DNA of 64,000 nt from Rubrivivax rivuli (GTDB lineage: Bacteria > Pseudomonadota > Gammaproteobacteria > Burkholderiales > Burkholderiaceae_C), in the NCBI RefSeq assembly GCF_004016505.1, contig NZ_SACR01000006.1, positions 1-64,000 on the forward strand, given 5' to 3'. Made by a program: the position numbers and the translations under genes. The first letter of the stretch is position 1; the number at the start of each line of letters is the position of its first letter. The notes below the pieces were generated by a model. It did no database searches and was not told where the DNA came from. It saw only the letters and a list, made by a program, of their open reading frames with translations. Of the stretch, positions 51,496 through 59,338 are shown one piece after another.

Positions 51496-51611
51496 AAAAT
51501 GAACTAACGCCAGTTTGGGTGAACGGCAGGCACCCTTCCTGGGTGCTTCGTGGCGCGTCAGGGTGCATCGATTATGGCGAGTAGACTTGCGGAATGGCGT
51601 TAGTTCATTTT
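51496..51611. repeat. Perfect 17-bp inverted repeat pair before the recombinase-like gene
   Basis: AAAATGAACTAACGCCA (51496-51512) and its exact reverse complement (51595-51611) flank 82 bp. The right arm ends 6 bp before the ATG of the recombinase-like gene and no ribosome site lies between. The enclosed DNA holds an inner hairpin GCACCC-TTCCT-GGGTGC (51530-51546) and a TAGACT at 51582-51587 that could be a -10. The arms are AT-richer than the region. No target-site duplication is evident outside them and no other copy occurs in the window. It could be a binding or recombination site pair, an invertible segment, a small mobile element or an RNA stem. Confidence 0.75.
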
Positions 51612-51617
51612 TGAATC

Positions 51618-52643
51618 ATGGCTGCATCGTCATCCCGGGCGGCACGTTGGGCCGACTACCAAGCAGCATTCGCCCTCTGGCTGGCCGAAGCCCGCCATGC
51701 CGGCCGCATCCGCCGTGCCACCACGGTCCAGGTCTACCAGCACATGTGGGAAGCCCTGGCCACCTGGTCGGTGGGGCAGGGCATCGCGCTGGTGCGGCTG
51801 CAGGCCACCGACCTCCACGCCTACCTGCAAAGCCGCAGCGGTGCCGCCGAGACGCTGACGCCGCGCTACGCCTGGCGCCTGCTGGCGCTGGTCGACCGCG
51901 TGCTGGCCACCCACGCGCGACAGCGGCAGCGCAGCCGCAACGCGGCCGTGCCGGCCTTGCTGGACACGCACGCCGACATCCGCCACGCCAATGCCGTGCA
52001 GCGTGACGACCTGCCCGCCTACCTGCAGCCGGCAGACGCCCGGCGGCTCGTCGCCCACCTCTCGGCGCTGCGTCCGCGTCGGCGAGCCCGACCACCCGGC
52101 GACACCTTGCCCTGGCAAGAAGTGCGCAACCGCGCCTCGGTGGCCCTGATGCTCGGTGCCGGCCTGGCCCCGGGCGAGGTGCGCGCCCTGCGTTGCACCG
52201 ATGTGCTGCCGGCCCCCCGCCCCGAAGCCGCCACATCCGGCCTGCCCTGGAAACTCCACATCGCCAGCGACGGGCTCACCCCGGAGCGCGAAACCCCACT
52301 GGCCCGCTGGGCCGCTCAGGTGCTGCGCCATTGGCTGCAGGTGCGCTCCGAGGCTGGCATCACCGGCACGGCACTCTTTCCCGGCACGCGCACGGGCGGC
52401 AAGGTCTGGAGCAAGGTGTCGCACTACCAAGCCACCGCTGCCGTCTTGCTGGCCGCCGGCATCGCCACCGCAGGGGAGGGCAGCACCGCGGGCGGCAGCT
52501 ACCGCCTGCGCCACACCTTCGCCCTGCGCCAGTTGCGCCGCGGCACGCCAGAGGCCGAACTCGAGCAGTGGCTGGGCGTCAGCGACCCCTCGGTGATGGC
52601 GCGCTACCGGCGCATCCTGCTGCGCCCCGCCGACCTCGCCTGA
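51618..52643 (+). CDS. Tyrosine-recombinase-like protein lacking several catalytic residues
   Basis: 341 residues with the two-domain layout of phage integrases: SAM-like N-terminal domain (residues 10-110; TVQVYQHMWEALATW) and C-terminal catalytic fold. Aligned by eye with XerD, Arg II (Arg298 in SYRLRHTF) and the tyrosine (Tyr330 in MARYRRI) remain. The box I Arg is Ala184 (AGLAPGEVRAL), the box II His is Tyr295, and the His/Trp of box III is Val321 (WLGVSDPS). Recombination would therefore be impaired or unusual; DNA binding may persist. It is not next to a tRNA and no phage genes are nearby. A perfect inverted repeat abuts its start codon. Confidence 0.8.
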   Translation: MAASSSRAARWADYQAAFALWLAEARHAGRIRRATTVQVYQHMWEALATWSVGQGIALVRLQATDLHAYLQSRSGAAETLTPRYAWRLLALVDRVLATHARQRQRSRNAAVPALLDTHADIRHANAVQRDDLPAYLQPADARRLVAHLSALRPRRRARPPGDTLPWQEVRNRASVALMLGAGLAPGEVRALRCTDVLPAPRPEAATSGLPWKLHIASDGLTPERETPLARWAAQVLRHWLQVRSEAGITGTALFPGTRTGGKVWSKVSHYQATAAVLLAAGIATAGEGSTAGGSYRLRHTFALRQLRRGTPEAELEQWLGVSDPSVMARYRRILLRPADLA

Positions 52644-52719
52644 GCCCCAGCGGGGCGCCCGTGTAAGGTTGGCGCTCGCCCACCGACTCAAGCACAGCCC
52701 GCCGGCACCACCGCCCTCC

Positions 52720-54897
52720 ATGAACACCACCCCCGCCTCGACACGCCCCCGCTGGCTGTGGCCTGCCCTGGCCCTGCTGGCAGTCGTGGCCGTGCTGCTG
52801 TACCGCCACTACGACCTGGGCGGCTTGCTCACCTTCGATCGCCTGAAAGCCAGCCGCGACGCGCTGGTGGGCGCCTACCAGGCTCAACCGCTGGCCACCG
52901 TGGGGCTGTTCTTCGTCGTGTACGTGGCCGCCGCCGCACTCTCCATCCCCGGCGCGCTCATCCTCACCCTGGCCGGGGGCGCGATGTTCGGCCTCGGCCT
53001 GGGCCTGCTGATCGTGTCCTTCGCCTCCAGCCTGGGCGCCTTGCTAGCCTTCCTGGCTTCGCGCTACCTGCTGCGTGATGGCATCCAGCGCCGCTTCGGC
53101 CCGCGTCTGGCCCCCATCAACGAGGGCGTGCAGAAAGACGGCGTCTTCTACCTGCTCACGCTGCGCCTGGTGCCCGTGTTTCCGTTCTGGCTGGTGAACC
53201 TGCTGATGGGCCTCACACCCATCGGCGCCGGGCGCTTCTACGTCGTCAGCCAGATCGGCATGCTGGCCGGCACGGCGGTGTACGTGAACGCCGGCACGCA
53301 GCTGGCGGCCATCCAGTCGGCGGGCGACATCGTCTCGCCGGGCCTGCTGGGCAGCTTCGTGCTGCTGGGGCTGTTCCCGCTGCTGGCCAAGGCCGGCGTG
53401 GGCTGGCTGCAGCGGCGCAAGGTCTACGCGAAGTGGCCACAGCCCGCCAGCTTCGACCGCAACCTCGTCGTCATCGGCGCCGGCGCGGGGGGTCTGGTCT
53501 CGGCCTACATCGCGGCGGCGGTGAAAGCCAAGGTCACGCTGGTCGAAGGCCACAAGATGGGCGGCGATTGCCTGAACTACGGCTGCGTGCCCAGCAAGGC
53601 GCTCATCCGTTCGGCCAAGATGGCCAAGCAGCTGAAACAAGCCCACACCCTGGGCTTCAGCCAGGCCAGCGGCGAGGTGGATTTCGGCGCCGTGATGGAC
53701 CGCATCCACCGCGTCATCGCCGACATCGAGCCGCACGATTCTGTCGAGCGCTACACCGGCCTGGGCGTGGAGGTGCTGCAAGGCCACGCGCGCATCACCA
53801 GCCCCTTCCACGTGGAAGTCACGCTGCCGGGCGGCGAGAAGCGCACGCTGAGCACACGCAACATCGTCATCGCCGCGGGGGCCAGCCCCTTCGTGCCGCC
53901 CATCCCGGGCCTGAAGGAGGTGGGCTGCCTCACCAGCGACACCGTCTGGGGCCTGCGCACGCTGCCGCGCCGCCTGGTGGTGCTGGGCGGCGGGCCCATC
54001 GGCAGTGAGCTGGCGCAGAGCTTCGCGCGCCTGGGCAGCCAGGTCACGCAGGTGGAGATGGGCCCGCGCGTGATGTCGCGTGAAGACCCGGAAGTGTCGG
54101 AACTCGTGGCGGCCTCGCTGCGGGCCGACGGTGTGACGCTGCTCACCGGCCACCAGGCCGTGCGCGTGGAGCAGGGTGATGGCGAGAAGCGCCTCATCGT
54201 CCAGCACGCTGGTGCGGAGATCGCGCTGCCCTTCGACGAGCTGCTTTGCGCCGTGGGCCGCAGCCCGCGTGTCACCGGCTACGGCCTGGAAGTACTCGGC
54301 ATCCCGCTCACGCCAAAGAAGACCATCGAGACCAACGCCTACCTGCAGACGCTTTACCCCAACATCTACGCCGTGGGCGACGTGGCCGGGCCTTTCCAGT
54401 TCACGCACACCGCGGCCCATCAGGCCTGGTACGCGGCCGTCAACGCCCTCTTCGGCCGCTTCAAGAAGTTCAAGGCCGACTACCGCGTCATTCCCTGGGC
54501 CACCTTCACCGACCCCGAAGTGGCCCGCGTGGGCCTGAGCGAGACCGACGCGAAGGAGCAGGGCATCGCCTTCGAAGTCACGCGCTACGGCATCGACGAC
54601 CTCGACCGCGCCATCGCGGACGGCACCGCGCACGGCTTCGTGAAGGTGCTCACCGTGCCGGGCCAGGACAAGATCCTCGGCGTCACCATCGTCGGCGAAC
54701 ACGCGGGCGACCTGCTGGCCGAGTACGTGCTGGCGATGAAACACGGCCTGGGCCTGAACAAGATCCTCGGCACCATCCACACCTACCCCACGCTGGCCGA
54801 GGCCAACAAGTACGCGGCCGGCGAATGGAAACGCGCCCACGCGCCGCAAGGCCTGCTGCGCTGGGTGGCCAAGTTCCACGCCTGGGAGCGTGGATGA
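52720..54897 (+). CDS. TVP38/TMEM64 membrane domain fused to a pyridine nucleotide-disulfide oxidoreductase
   Basis: 725 residues. Residues 1-235 are a TVP38/DedA-type membrane domain (five or six helices; SIPGALILTLAGGAMFGLGLGLLIVSFASSLGALLAFLASRYLL, then LRLVPVFPFWLVNLLMGLTPI). From about 245 a class I flavoprotein follows: FAD motif VVIGAGAGGLVSAYIA near 248-263, redox disulfide CLNYGC near 284-289, NAD motif VVLGGGPIGSELAQSF and a dimerisation domain. The C-terminal HPTxxE-type motif reads HTYPTLAE, with Tyr where lipoamide dehydrogenase has the catalytic His, as in mercuric-reductase relatives. No N-terminal metal-binding domain. First gene of a seven-gene coupled operon. Confidence 0.9.
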   Translation: MNTTPASTRPRWLWPALALLAVVAVLLYRHYDLGGLLTFDRLKASRDALVGAYQAQPLATVGLFFVVYVAAAALSIPGALILTLAGGAMFGLGLGLLIVSFASSLGALLAFLASRYLLRDGIQRRFGPRLAPINEGVQKDGVFYLLTLRLVPVFPFWLVNLLMGLTPIGAGRFYVVSQIGMLAGTAVYVNAGTQLAAIQSAGDIVSPGLLGSFVLLGLFPLLAKAGVGWLQRRKVYAKWPQPASFDRNLVVIGAGAGGLVSAYIAAAVKAKVTLVEGHKMGGDCLNYGCVPSKALIRSAKMAKQLKQAHTLGFSQASGEVDFGAVMDRIHRVIADIEPHDSVERYTGLGVEVLQGHARITSPFHVEVTLPGGEKRTLSTRNIVIAAGASPFVPPIPGLKEVGCLTSDTVWGLRTLPRRLVVLGGGPIGSELAQSFARLGSQVTQVEMGPRVMSREDPEVSELVAASLRADGVTLLTGHQAVRVEQGDGEKRLIVQHAGAEIALPFDELLCAVGRSPRVTGYGLEVLGIPLTPKKTIETNAYLQTLYPNIYAVGDVAGPFQFTHTAAHQAWYAAVNALFGRFKKFKADYRVIPWATFTDPEVARVGLSETDAKEQGIAFEVTRYGIDDLDRAIADGTAHGFVKVLTVPGQDKILGVTIVGEHAGDLLAEYVLAMKHGLGLNKILGTIHTYPTLAEANKYAAGEWKRAHAPQGLLRWVAKFHAWERG

Positions 54898-55532
54898 AGG
54901 GGCCGGCTGCACGCCTGATCGTCTTTGCGAAGGCCCCCGTGGCCGGGCAGGCCAAGACACGGCTCATCCCGGCCCTGGGTGCGACCGGCGCCGCCGCGCT
55001 GGCCGCGCGCCTGCTGCAGCACACGCTGGCCACGGCCGAAGCGGCGGGCTTCCGGGCGCTGGAGCTGTGCGTCAGCCCCGACACCACGCACCCGGCTTTC
55101 CAGGCGCTTGCGCAGCAGCCCCACGCGATGTGGACGCTGACGCTGCAGGGCGAAGGCGACCTTGGCGCCCGCATGCAGCGCCGCCTGTACGCCGCGCTGG
55201 CCACGGCAGGACCGGCGCTCTTGATCGGCACCGATGCGCCCTCGCTCGATGCCGCCGTGCTGCATGCGGCCAGTGCCGCGCTGGCCGACCACGATGCTGT
55301 CTTCGTGCCCGCGCTGGACGGCGGCTATGCGCTGGTGGGCCTGTCGCGCCCTGCGCCGCAGCTCTTCGAAGGCATCGCCTGGAGCACCGAGGCCGTGATG
55401 GCGCAGACCCGCGAACGCGCCCGTGCCGCTGGCCTGCGCTGGGCCGAGCTGCCTGCGGTGCCCGACATCGACCTGCCGCAAGACCTGGTGCACCTGCCCG
55501 CCGGCTGGCCCGAACGAGCGCAGCGCGCATGA
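54894..55532 (+). CDS. DUF2064/TIGR04282-type glycosyltransferase-like protein
   Basis: 212 residues of the nucleotide-sugar transferase fold: LIVFAKAPVAGQAKTRLIPALG at residues 8-29, GEGDLGARMQRRL near 85-97, GPALLIGTDAPSLDAAVL near 104-121 and ALDGGYALVGLSRPAPQLFEGIAWST near 140-165. The DUF2064 family is often named after arsenosugar biosynthesis, but its members occur in many contexts. It overlaps both neighbours by 4 bp (ATGA on each side), so it is made in step with the flavoprotein genes. Its acceptor is unknown. Confidence 0.87.
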   Translation: MKGPAARLIVFAKAPVAGQAKTRLIPALGATGAAALAARLLQHTLATAEAAGFRALELCVSPDTTHPAFQALAQQPHAMWTLTLQGEGDLGARMQRRLYAALATAGPALLIGTDAPSLDAAVLHAASAALADHDAVFVPALDGGYALVGLSRPAPQLFEGIAWSTEAVMAQTRERARAAGLRWAELPAVPDIDLPQDLVHLPAGWPERAQRA

Positions 55533-56677
55533 AACAGCTGCTGCTGATGGGCGCCGGCCACGCCCACGCGCAGGTGCTGCTGGATTGGGCGCGCGCGCCC
55601 GTGCCGGGCGTGCAGTTGGTGGTGGTGTCGCCACAGGCGCAGGCGCCTTACTCGGGCATGGTGCCGGGCTGGCTGGCGGGGGCCTATCGCTTCGACGAGA
55701 TCGTCATCGACTTCCCCGCGCTCTGCGCCCGTGCGGGTGCGCGCTGGGTGGCGGCCGAATTGCATAGCCTGGATGCACCGCGCCGCCGCGTGCGCTTGAG
55801 CACCGGTGAAGAGCTGCCCTACGACCTGCTCTCGCTGAACGTGGGCTCCACGCTCGACGAACCCGTGTGCCCCGGGGCCACGGTGCTGCCGCTGCGGCCC
55901 CTGTCAGCGCTGCACGCGTGCTATGCCGCGCTGCTGCAGGCCTGGGCCGACAGCACCGCGCCGGCCGCCGGCAGTGCGTTTGAGGTCACCGCCGTGGGCG
56001 GTGGCGCCGCGGGCTTTGAATCGCTGCTGGCCGTGTTGGCGCGTCTGCGCGCCTCACAACCGGGCCGCGAGATCCGCGCCCGGCTCGTCAGCCGCGGCGC
56101 GCAACTGCTGCCGGGTATCGCCCCCGCGGCGCGGCGTGCGGCGGGGGCTGCGCTGCAGCGGGCCGGCGTGCAGGTGCAGCTGGGCCAGGGCTGGCCCTCG
56201 AGCGAAGCCGAAGCGCACACCGACCTGCTGCTCTGGGCCACCGGCGCCCAGGCCCAAGCCTGGCAGCGCGACCCGCAGCGCCGCGGCGCGCTGGCCGTGG
56301 ACGAAGGTGGCTTCGTGCGTGTGGACACGCAACTGCGCTCGGTCTCGCACCCGCAGGTGCTGGCCGTGGGCGACTGCGCCGCCTGGGCCCAACCTTTGCC
56401 CAAGGCCGGCGTGTACGCCGTGCGCATGGGCCCGGTGCTCACGAAGAACCTGCGCGCGGCCCTCGGCCAGGGCGAGCCCCGGCGCTACACGCCGCAACAC
56501 CACTTCCTGGCGCTGCTGGCCACGGCCGACGGCCGTGCCATCGCCTCGCGCGGGCGCTTCGGCCTGGAAGGCGCCTGGGCCTGGCGCTGGAAAGACCGCA
56601 TCGACCGCGGCTTCATCCGCCGCTTCGCGCCCTGCGCGCCATCACCCGCCATCGTCGAACCTGGAGACCCCGCATGA
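55529..56677 (+). CDS. NADH-dehydrogenase-like FAD oxidoreductase, SelD-associated type
   Basis: 382 residues. It opens LLLMGAGHAHAQVLLDWAR, the GxGHAH form of the FAD motif typical of the flavoprotein domain that in other bacteria is fused to selenide-water dikinase (SelD). Other landmarks: VSPQAQAPYSGMVPGWLAGAYRFDEIVIDFPALC near 29-62, YDLLSLNVGS, VTAVGGGAAGFESLLAVLARL near 152-172 and VLAVGDCAAW near 276-285. No SelD domain is attached. It probably passes electrons to quinone or a sulfur/selenium species. Overlaps both neighbours by 4 bp. Confidence 0.86.
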   Translation: MKQLLLMGAGHAHAQVLLDWARAPVPGVQLVVVSPQAQAPYSGMVPGWLAGAYRFDEIVIDFPALCARAGARWVAAELHSLDAPRRRVRLSTGEELPYDLLSLNVGSTLDEPVCPGATVLPLRPLSALHACYAALLQAWADSTAPAAGSAFEVTAVGGGAAGFESLLAVLARLRASQPGREIRARLVSRGAQLLPGIAPAARRAAGAALQRAGVQVQLGQGWPSSEAEAHTDLLLWATGAQAQAWQRDPQRRGALAVDEGGFVRVDTQLRSVSHPQVLAVGDCAAWAQPLPKAGVYAVRMGPVLTKNLRAALGQGEPRRYTPQHHFLALLATADGRAIASRGRFGLEGAWAWRWKDRIDRGFIRRFAPCAPSPAIVEPGDPA

Positions 56678-57576
56678 GCCTCACCCGCCGCCAGTTGCTG
56701 GCCCACACCACGGTCACTGCGATCACCGCCAGCACCCTGGGCGCCCCCACCGTGCACGCCCAAGGCGCCACGCTGAACTTCGGCGTCGGCATGTTCCAGC
56801 CCGACCGCGAGAAGAACGACGCCACCTACCGCCCGCTGGCCCAACACCTGCAACAGCGCCTGGGCCGCCCCGTGGCGCTGCGCACCGTGGACAGCTGGGA
56901 AGGCCTGGCCAAGAGCCTGGCCAACGGCGAAACCGACATCGCGCTGATGGGCCCCTGGGGCTATGTGCTGGCGAACCACCACGCCGGCGCGCAGGCCGTG
57001 GCCACCATCCTCTACCAGGGCAAGCCCGAGTACTTCGCGATGATCGTCACGCACCCGGGCTCGGGGCTGGAGAGCATCGACGACCTGCTCGGCCCCAAGG
57101 GCCGCGGCCGCAGCTTCGCCTTCGGCGACAAGGGCTCGACCTCGGGCTACCTCATCCCCTTCCACCTTTTCCAGCAGCGCGGCATCGACCCTGAGAAGCA
57201 TTTCGCCCGCGTGCTCTACACCAAGCACCAGGCCATCCAGACGCAGGTGACAGCGGGCCAGCTCGACGCCGGCGCCGACTACAACCGCAACCGCACGGCG
57301 ATGATCGAACAGGGCCTCATCAAGGCCGAGCGCAGCAAGATCATCTGGCAATCGGCCCCGCTGCCCAACGACGCCGTGGCCGTGCGCGAGGCGCTGTTCA
57401 AGGACACCGCGTTTGTGCAGCGCCTGCAGGCCGCGCTGGTGGAGGTCGGCCCGCTGCTGAAGACGCAGCCCGCGCTGCTGCCGGCCAACTACACGGGCTT
57501 CGTGGCCGCGGGCAATAGCTTCTACAAGCCCATCCGCGACGCCGGCCTGGCCACCGGCAAGCTGGCCGCGAAGTGA
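56674..57576 (+). CDS. PhnD-like ABC transporter substrate-binding protein
   Basis: 300 residues with a signal sequence (TRRQLLAHTTVTAITASTLGAPTVHAQG, near 4-31, Tat-like but weak). The mature protein shows FGVGMFQPDREKNDATYRPLAQHLQQRLGRPVALRTVDSWEGLAKSLANGETDIALMGPWGYVLA near 37-102 and FAFGDKGSTSGYLIPFHLFQQRGI, the phosphonate/phosphite receptor pattern. The receptor type also covers other oxyanions, so phosphate esters, phosphonates, phosphite or arsenic/selenium oxyanions are all open. Overlaps the neighbours at both ends (ATGA and GTGA). Confidence 0.9.
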   Translation: MSLTRRQLLAHTTVTAITASTLGAPTVHAQGATLNFGVGMFQPDREKNDATYRPLAQHLQQRLGRPVALRTVDSWEGLAKSLANGETDIALMGPWGYVLANHHAGAQAVATILYQGKPEYFAMIVTHPGSGLESIDDLLGPKGRGRSFAFGDKGSTSGYLIPFHLFQQRGIDPEKHFARVLYTKHQAIQTQVTAGQLDAGADYNRNRTAMIEQGLIKAERSKIIWQSAPLPNDAVAVREALFKDTAFVQRLQAALVEVGPLLKTQPALLPANYTGFVAAGNSFYKPIRDAGLATGKLAAK

Positions 57577-58481
57577 ACGGCGCCACCGCCCCCGGCCAGG
57601 GCCGGCTGCAGGGCCTGCGCGTGCTGAACCAGGGCCGCCGCGGCTTCGCGGCCCTGGTGGCGGCCTACGCGCTGCTGGTGGCGGCCTGCCTCTTCACGCT
57701 GCTGGCCGCGGGCGACCTGAGCTTCGGGCGCAACCCCTGGGAGAACCTGCTGAAGTCGCTGGGCGACTTTGCGCGGCCGAGTTTCCTGGACGTGTGGTTC
57801 GGCCCCGAACGCCTGGAGTACCGCAGCGACGACGGCACGCTGCTGCGCGTGGAGAACCGCCGCGAGGTGGAGGCGAACTTCCTCGCCGCCCTGGGCCGCG
57901 CCACCTGGGTGACCTTCCAGATCGCCACGCTGGGCTCTTTGCTGGCCGCGCTGCTGGCGCTGCCGCTGGGCGTGCTGACGGCGCGCAACCTGCGCGCCCC
58001 GCGCCCGCTGGCCTGGGCCGCCAAGGGCGTGCTGGACGTGGCGCGTGCCGTGCACACGCTGGTGTTCGGGCTGGTGCTGGTGGGCATCGTCGGCCTCGGG
58101 CCCACCGCGGGCATCCTGGCCATCGCGCTGCACGCCATGGGCACTTACGGCAAGCTCTACGCCGAAAGCATCGAGACCCTGGACATGTCGGCGGTGGAGG
58201 CCGTGCGCGCCACCGGCGCCACGCCCACGCAGGTGTTCTTCCACGCGGTGTGGCCCTCGGTGCTGCCGCAGTTCGTCAGCAACCACCTCTACGTGTGGGA
58301 GTTCAACATCCGCGACTCCACCATCCTCGGCCTCATCGGCGCCGGTGGGCTGGGCCTCTTGATCAGCGAGGCGGTCAGCCTGTTCCAGTGGAGCCGGCTG
58401 GCCACGCTGCTGCTGGTGGTGATTGCGCTGGTGATGGCTTTCGACGCGCTCTCGCGGCGCATCCGCGTGGCCTTGCTGTGA
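57573..58481 (+). CDS. PhnE-like ABC transporter permease
   Basis: 302 residues starting with GTG inside the receptor gene's stop. About six helices; the coupling loop is TLDMSAVEAVRATGATPTQVFFHAVWPSVLPQFVSNHLYVWEFNIRDSTILGLIGAGGLG near 200-260, as in PhnE. An unusual charged segment, VWFGPERLEYRSDDGTLLRVENRREVEANF (residues about 72-101), lies between helices 1 and 2, presumably in the periplasm, and is longer than in the PhnE proteins I can recall. Its stop overlaps the ATPase start (TGATG). Confidence 0.88.
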   Translation: MNGATAPGQGRLQGLRVLNQGRRGFAALVAAYALLVAACLFTLLAAGDLSFGRNPWENLLKSLGDFARPSFLDVWFGPERLEYRSDDGTLLRVENRREVEANFLAALGRATWVTFQIATLGSLLAALLALPLGVLTARNLRAPRPLAWAAKGVLDVARAVHTLVFGLVLVGIVGLGPTAGILAIALHAMGTYGKLYAESIETLDMSAVEAVRATGATPTQVFFHAVWPSVLPQFVSNHLYVWEFNIRDSTILGLIGAGGLGLLISEAVSLFQWSRLATLLLVVIALVMAFDALSRRIRVALL

Positions 58482-59338
58482 TGCAGGCGCCCGTGCCACT
58501 CGTGCAGGTGCAGGCCCTGGCCGTGACGGCCGGCCCGCGCACGCTGCTGCAGGTGCCGGCGCTGCAAATCAACGCCGGCGAGCGCGTGGCCATCGTGGGC
58601 CCCAATGGCGCTGGCAAGAGCACGCTGCTGCGTGTGTTGGCCGGGCTGGCCGGCCCCGTGCATGTGGCCGGGCAGGTGCGGGTGCTGGCACGCGAGATCG
58701 GCCCTGCAGCGACCGCGCCACTCACACGCGCGCAGTGGCGCACGCTGCGCAGCGAAGTCGGCCTCGTCATGCAGGGCCTGCACCTCGTGCCGCGCCTGAG
58801 CGCGCGCGAGAACGTGCTCATCGGCGCGCTGGCGCGGCTGCAGGGCCGGGCCGCGCTGCTGAGCTGGGCGCGCGTGTTCCCGAAAGCCTTGCAAGCCGAG
58901 GCCGATACCGCGCTGGCCGTCCTCGGCCTGCAAGACCTGGCCCACGTGCGGGCCGAGCGCCTCTCCGGCGGCGAGCGCCAGAAGGTGAGCCTGGCCCGCC
59001 TGCGCCTGCAGCGCCCGCGCCTTGTGCTGGCCGACGAGCCCACCTCGGCCTTGGACCCCAGCGCCACGCAGCAGGCCTGCGCCGCGCTGTGCGCTGCTGC
59101 TGCCGGCCCGGGCCAGGCGCTGGTGACGGTGGTGCACGACCTGCAGCTGTTGCCCGCCCTGGCCACCCGCGTGCTGGGCCTGGCACAAGGCCGCCTGCAG
59201 TGGGACCTGCCCGCAGCCGCCGTGAGCGAGGCCGCGCTGCAGGCGCTGTACACCACGCCCGCCGGCGCAGCGGCCGGGCCCGCCACGCACAGCCCAGTTC
59301 ACCCCACACCACACACGCTGGCCCATGCACAACCCTGA
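58481..59338 (+). CDS. PhnC-like ABC transporter ATP-binding protein
   Basis: 285 residues with complete ATPase motifs: Walker A GPNGAGKST near 40-48, Q-loop GLVMQGLHLVPRLSARENV near 94-112, signature LSGGERQKVSLARL near 163-176, Walker B LVLADEPTSALD near 183-194 and the H-loop VVHD near 222. The C-terminal tail is Ala/Pro/His-rich (residues 260-285). It overlaps the next gene by 14 bp in another frame, and completes an importer with the PhnD- and PhnE-like proteins. ATG 58481 is preceded directly by the permease stop. Confidence 0.9.
   Translation: MQAPVPLVQVQALAVTAGPRTLLQVPALQINAGERVAIVGPNGAGKSTLLRVLAGLAGPVHVAGQVRVLAREIGPAATAPLTRAQWRTLRSEVGLVMQGLHLVPRLSARENVLIGALARLQGRAALLSWARVFPKALQAEADTALAVLGLQDLAHVRAERLSGGERQKVSLARLRLQRPRLVLADEPTSALDPSATQQACAALCAAAAGPGQALVTVVHDLQLLPALATRVLGLAQGRLQWDLPAAAVSEAALQALYTTPAGAAAGPATHSPVHPTPHTLAHAQP

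Noticed and set aside
51496..51611. Integron-type recombination site (attC) or integron integrase
   Set aside because: The arms contain CTAAC and GTTAG but not the RYYYAAC/GTTRRRY cores exactly, the arms are perfectly rather than imperfectly paired, and no gene cassettes follow.
52720..54897. Mercury-resistance gene (merA)
   Set aside because: The flavoprotein part is MerA-like, but there is no metal-binding domain, merR, merT or merP, and the protein is fused to a TVP38 membrane domain.
54894..55532. Arsenosugar biosynthesis cluster
   Set aside because: The DUF2064 name suggests it, but no ArsM, ArsS or other arsenic gene is nearby.
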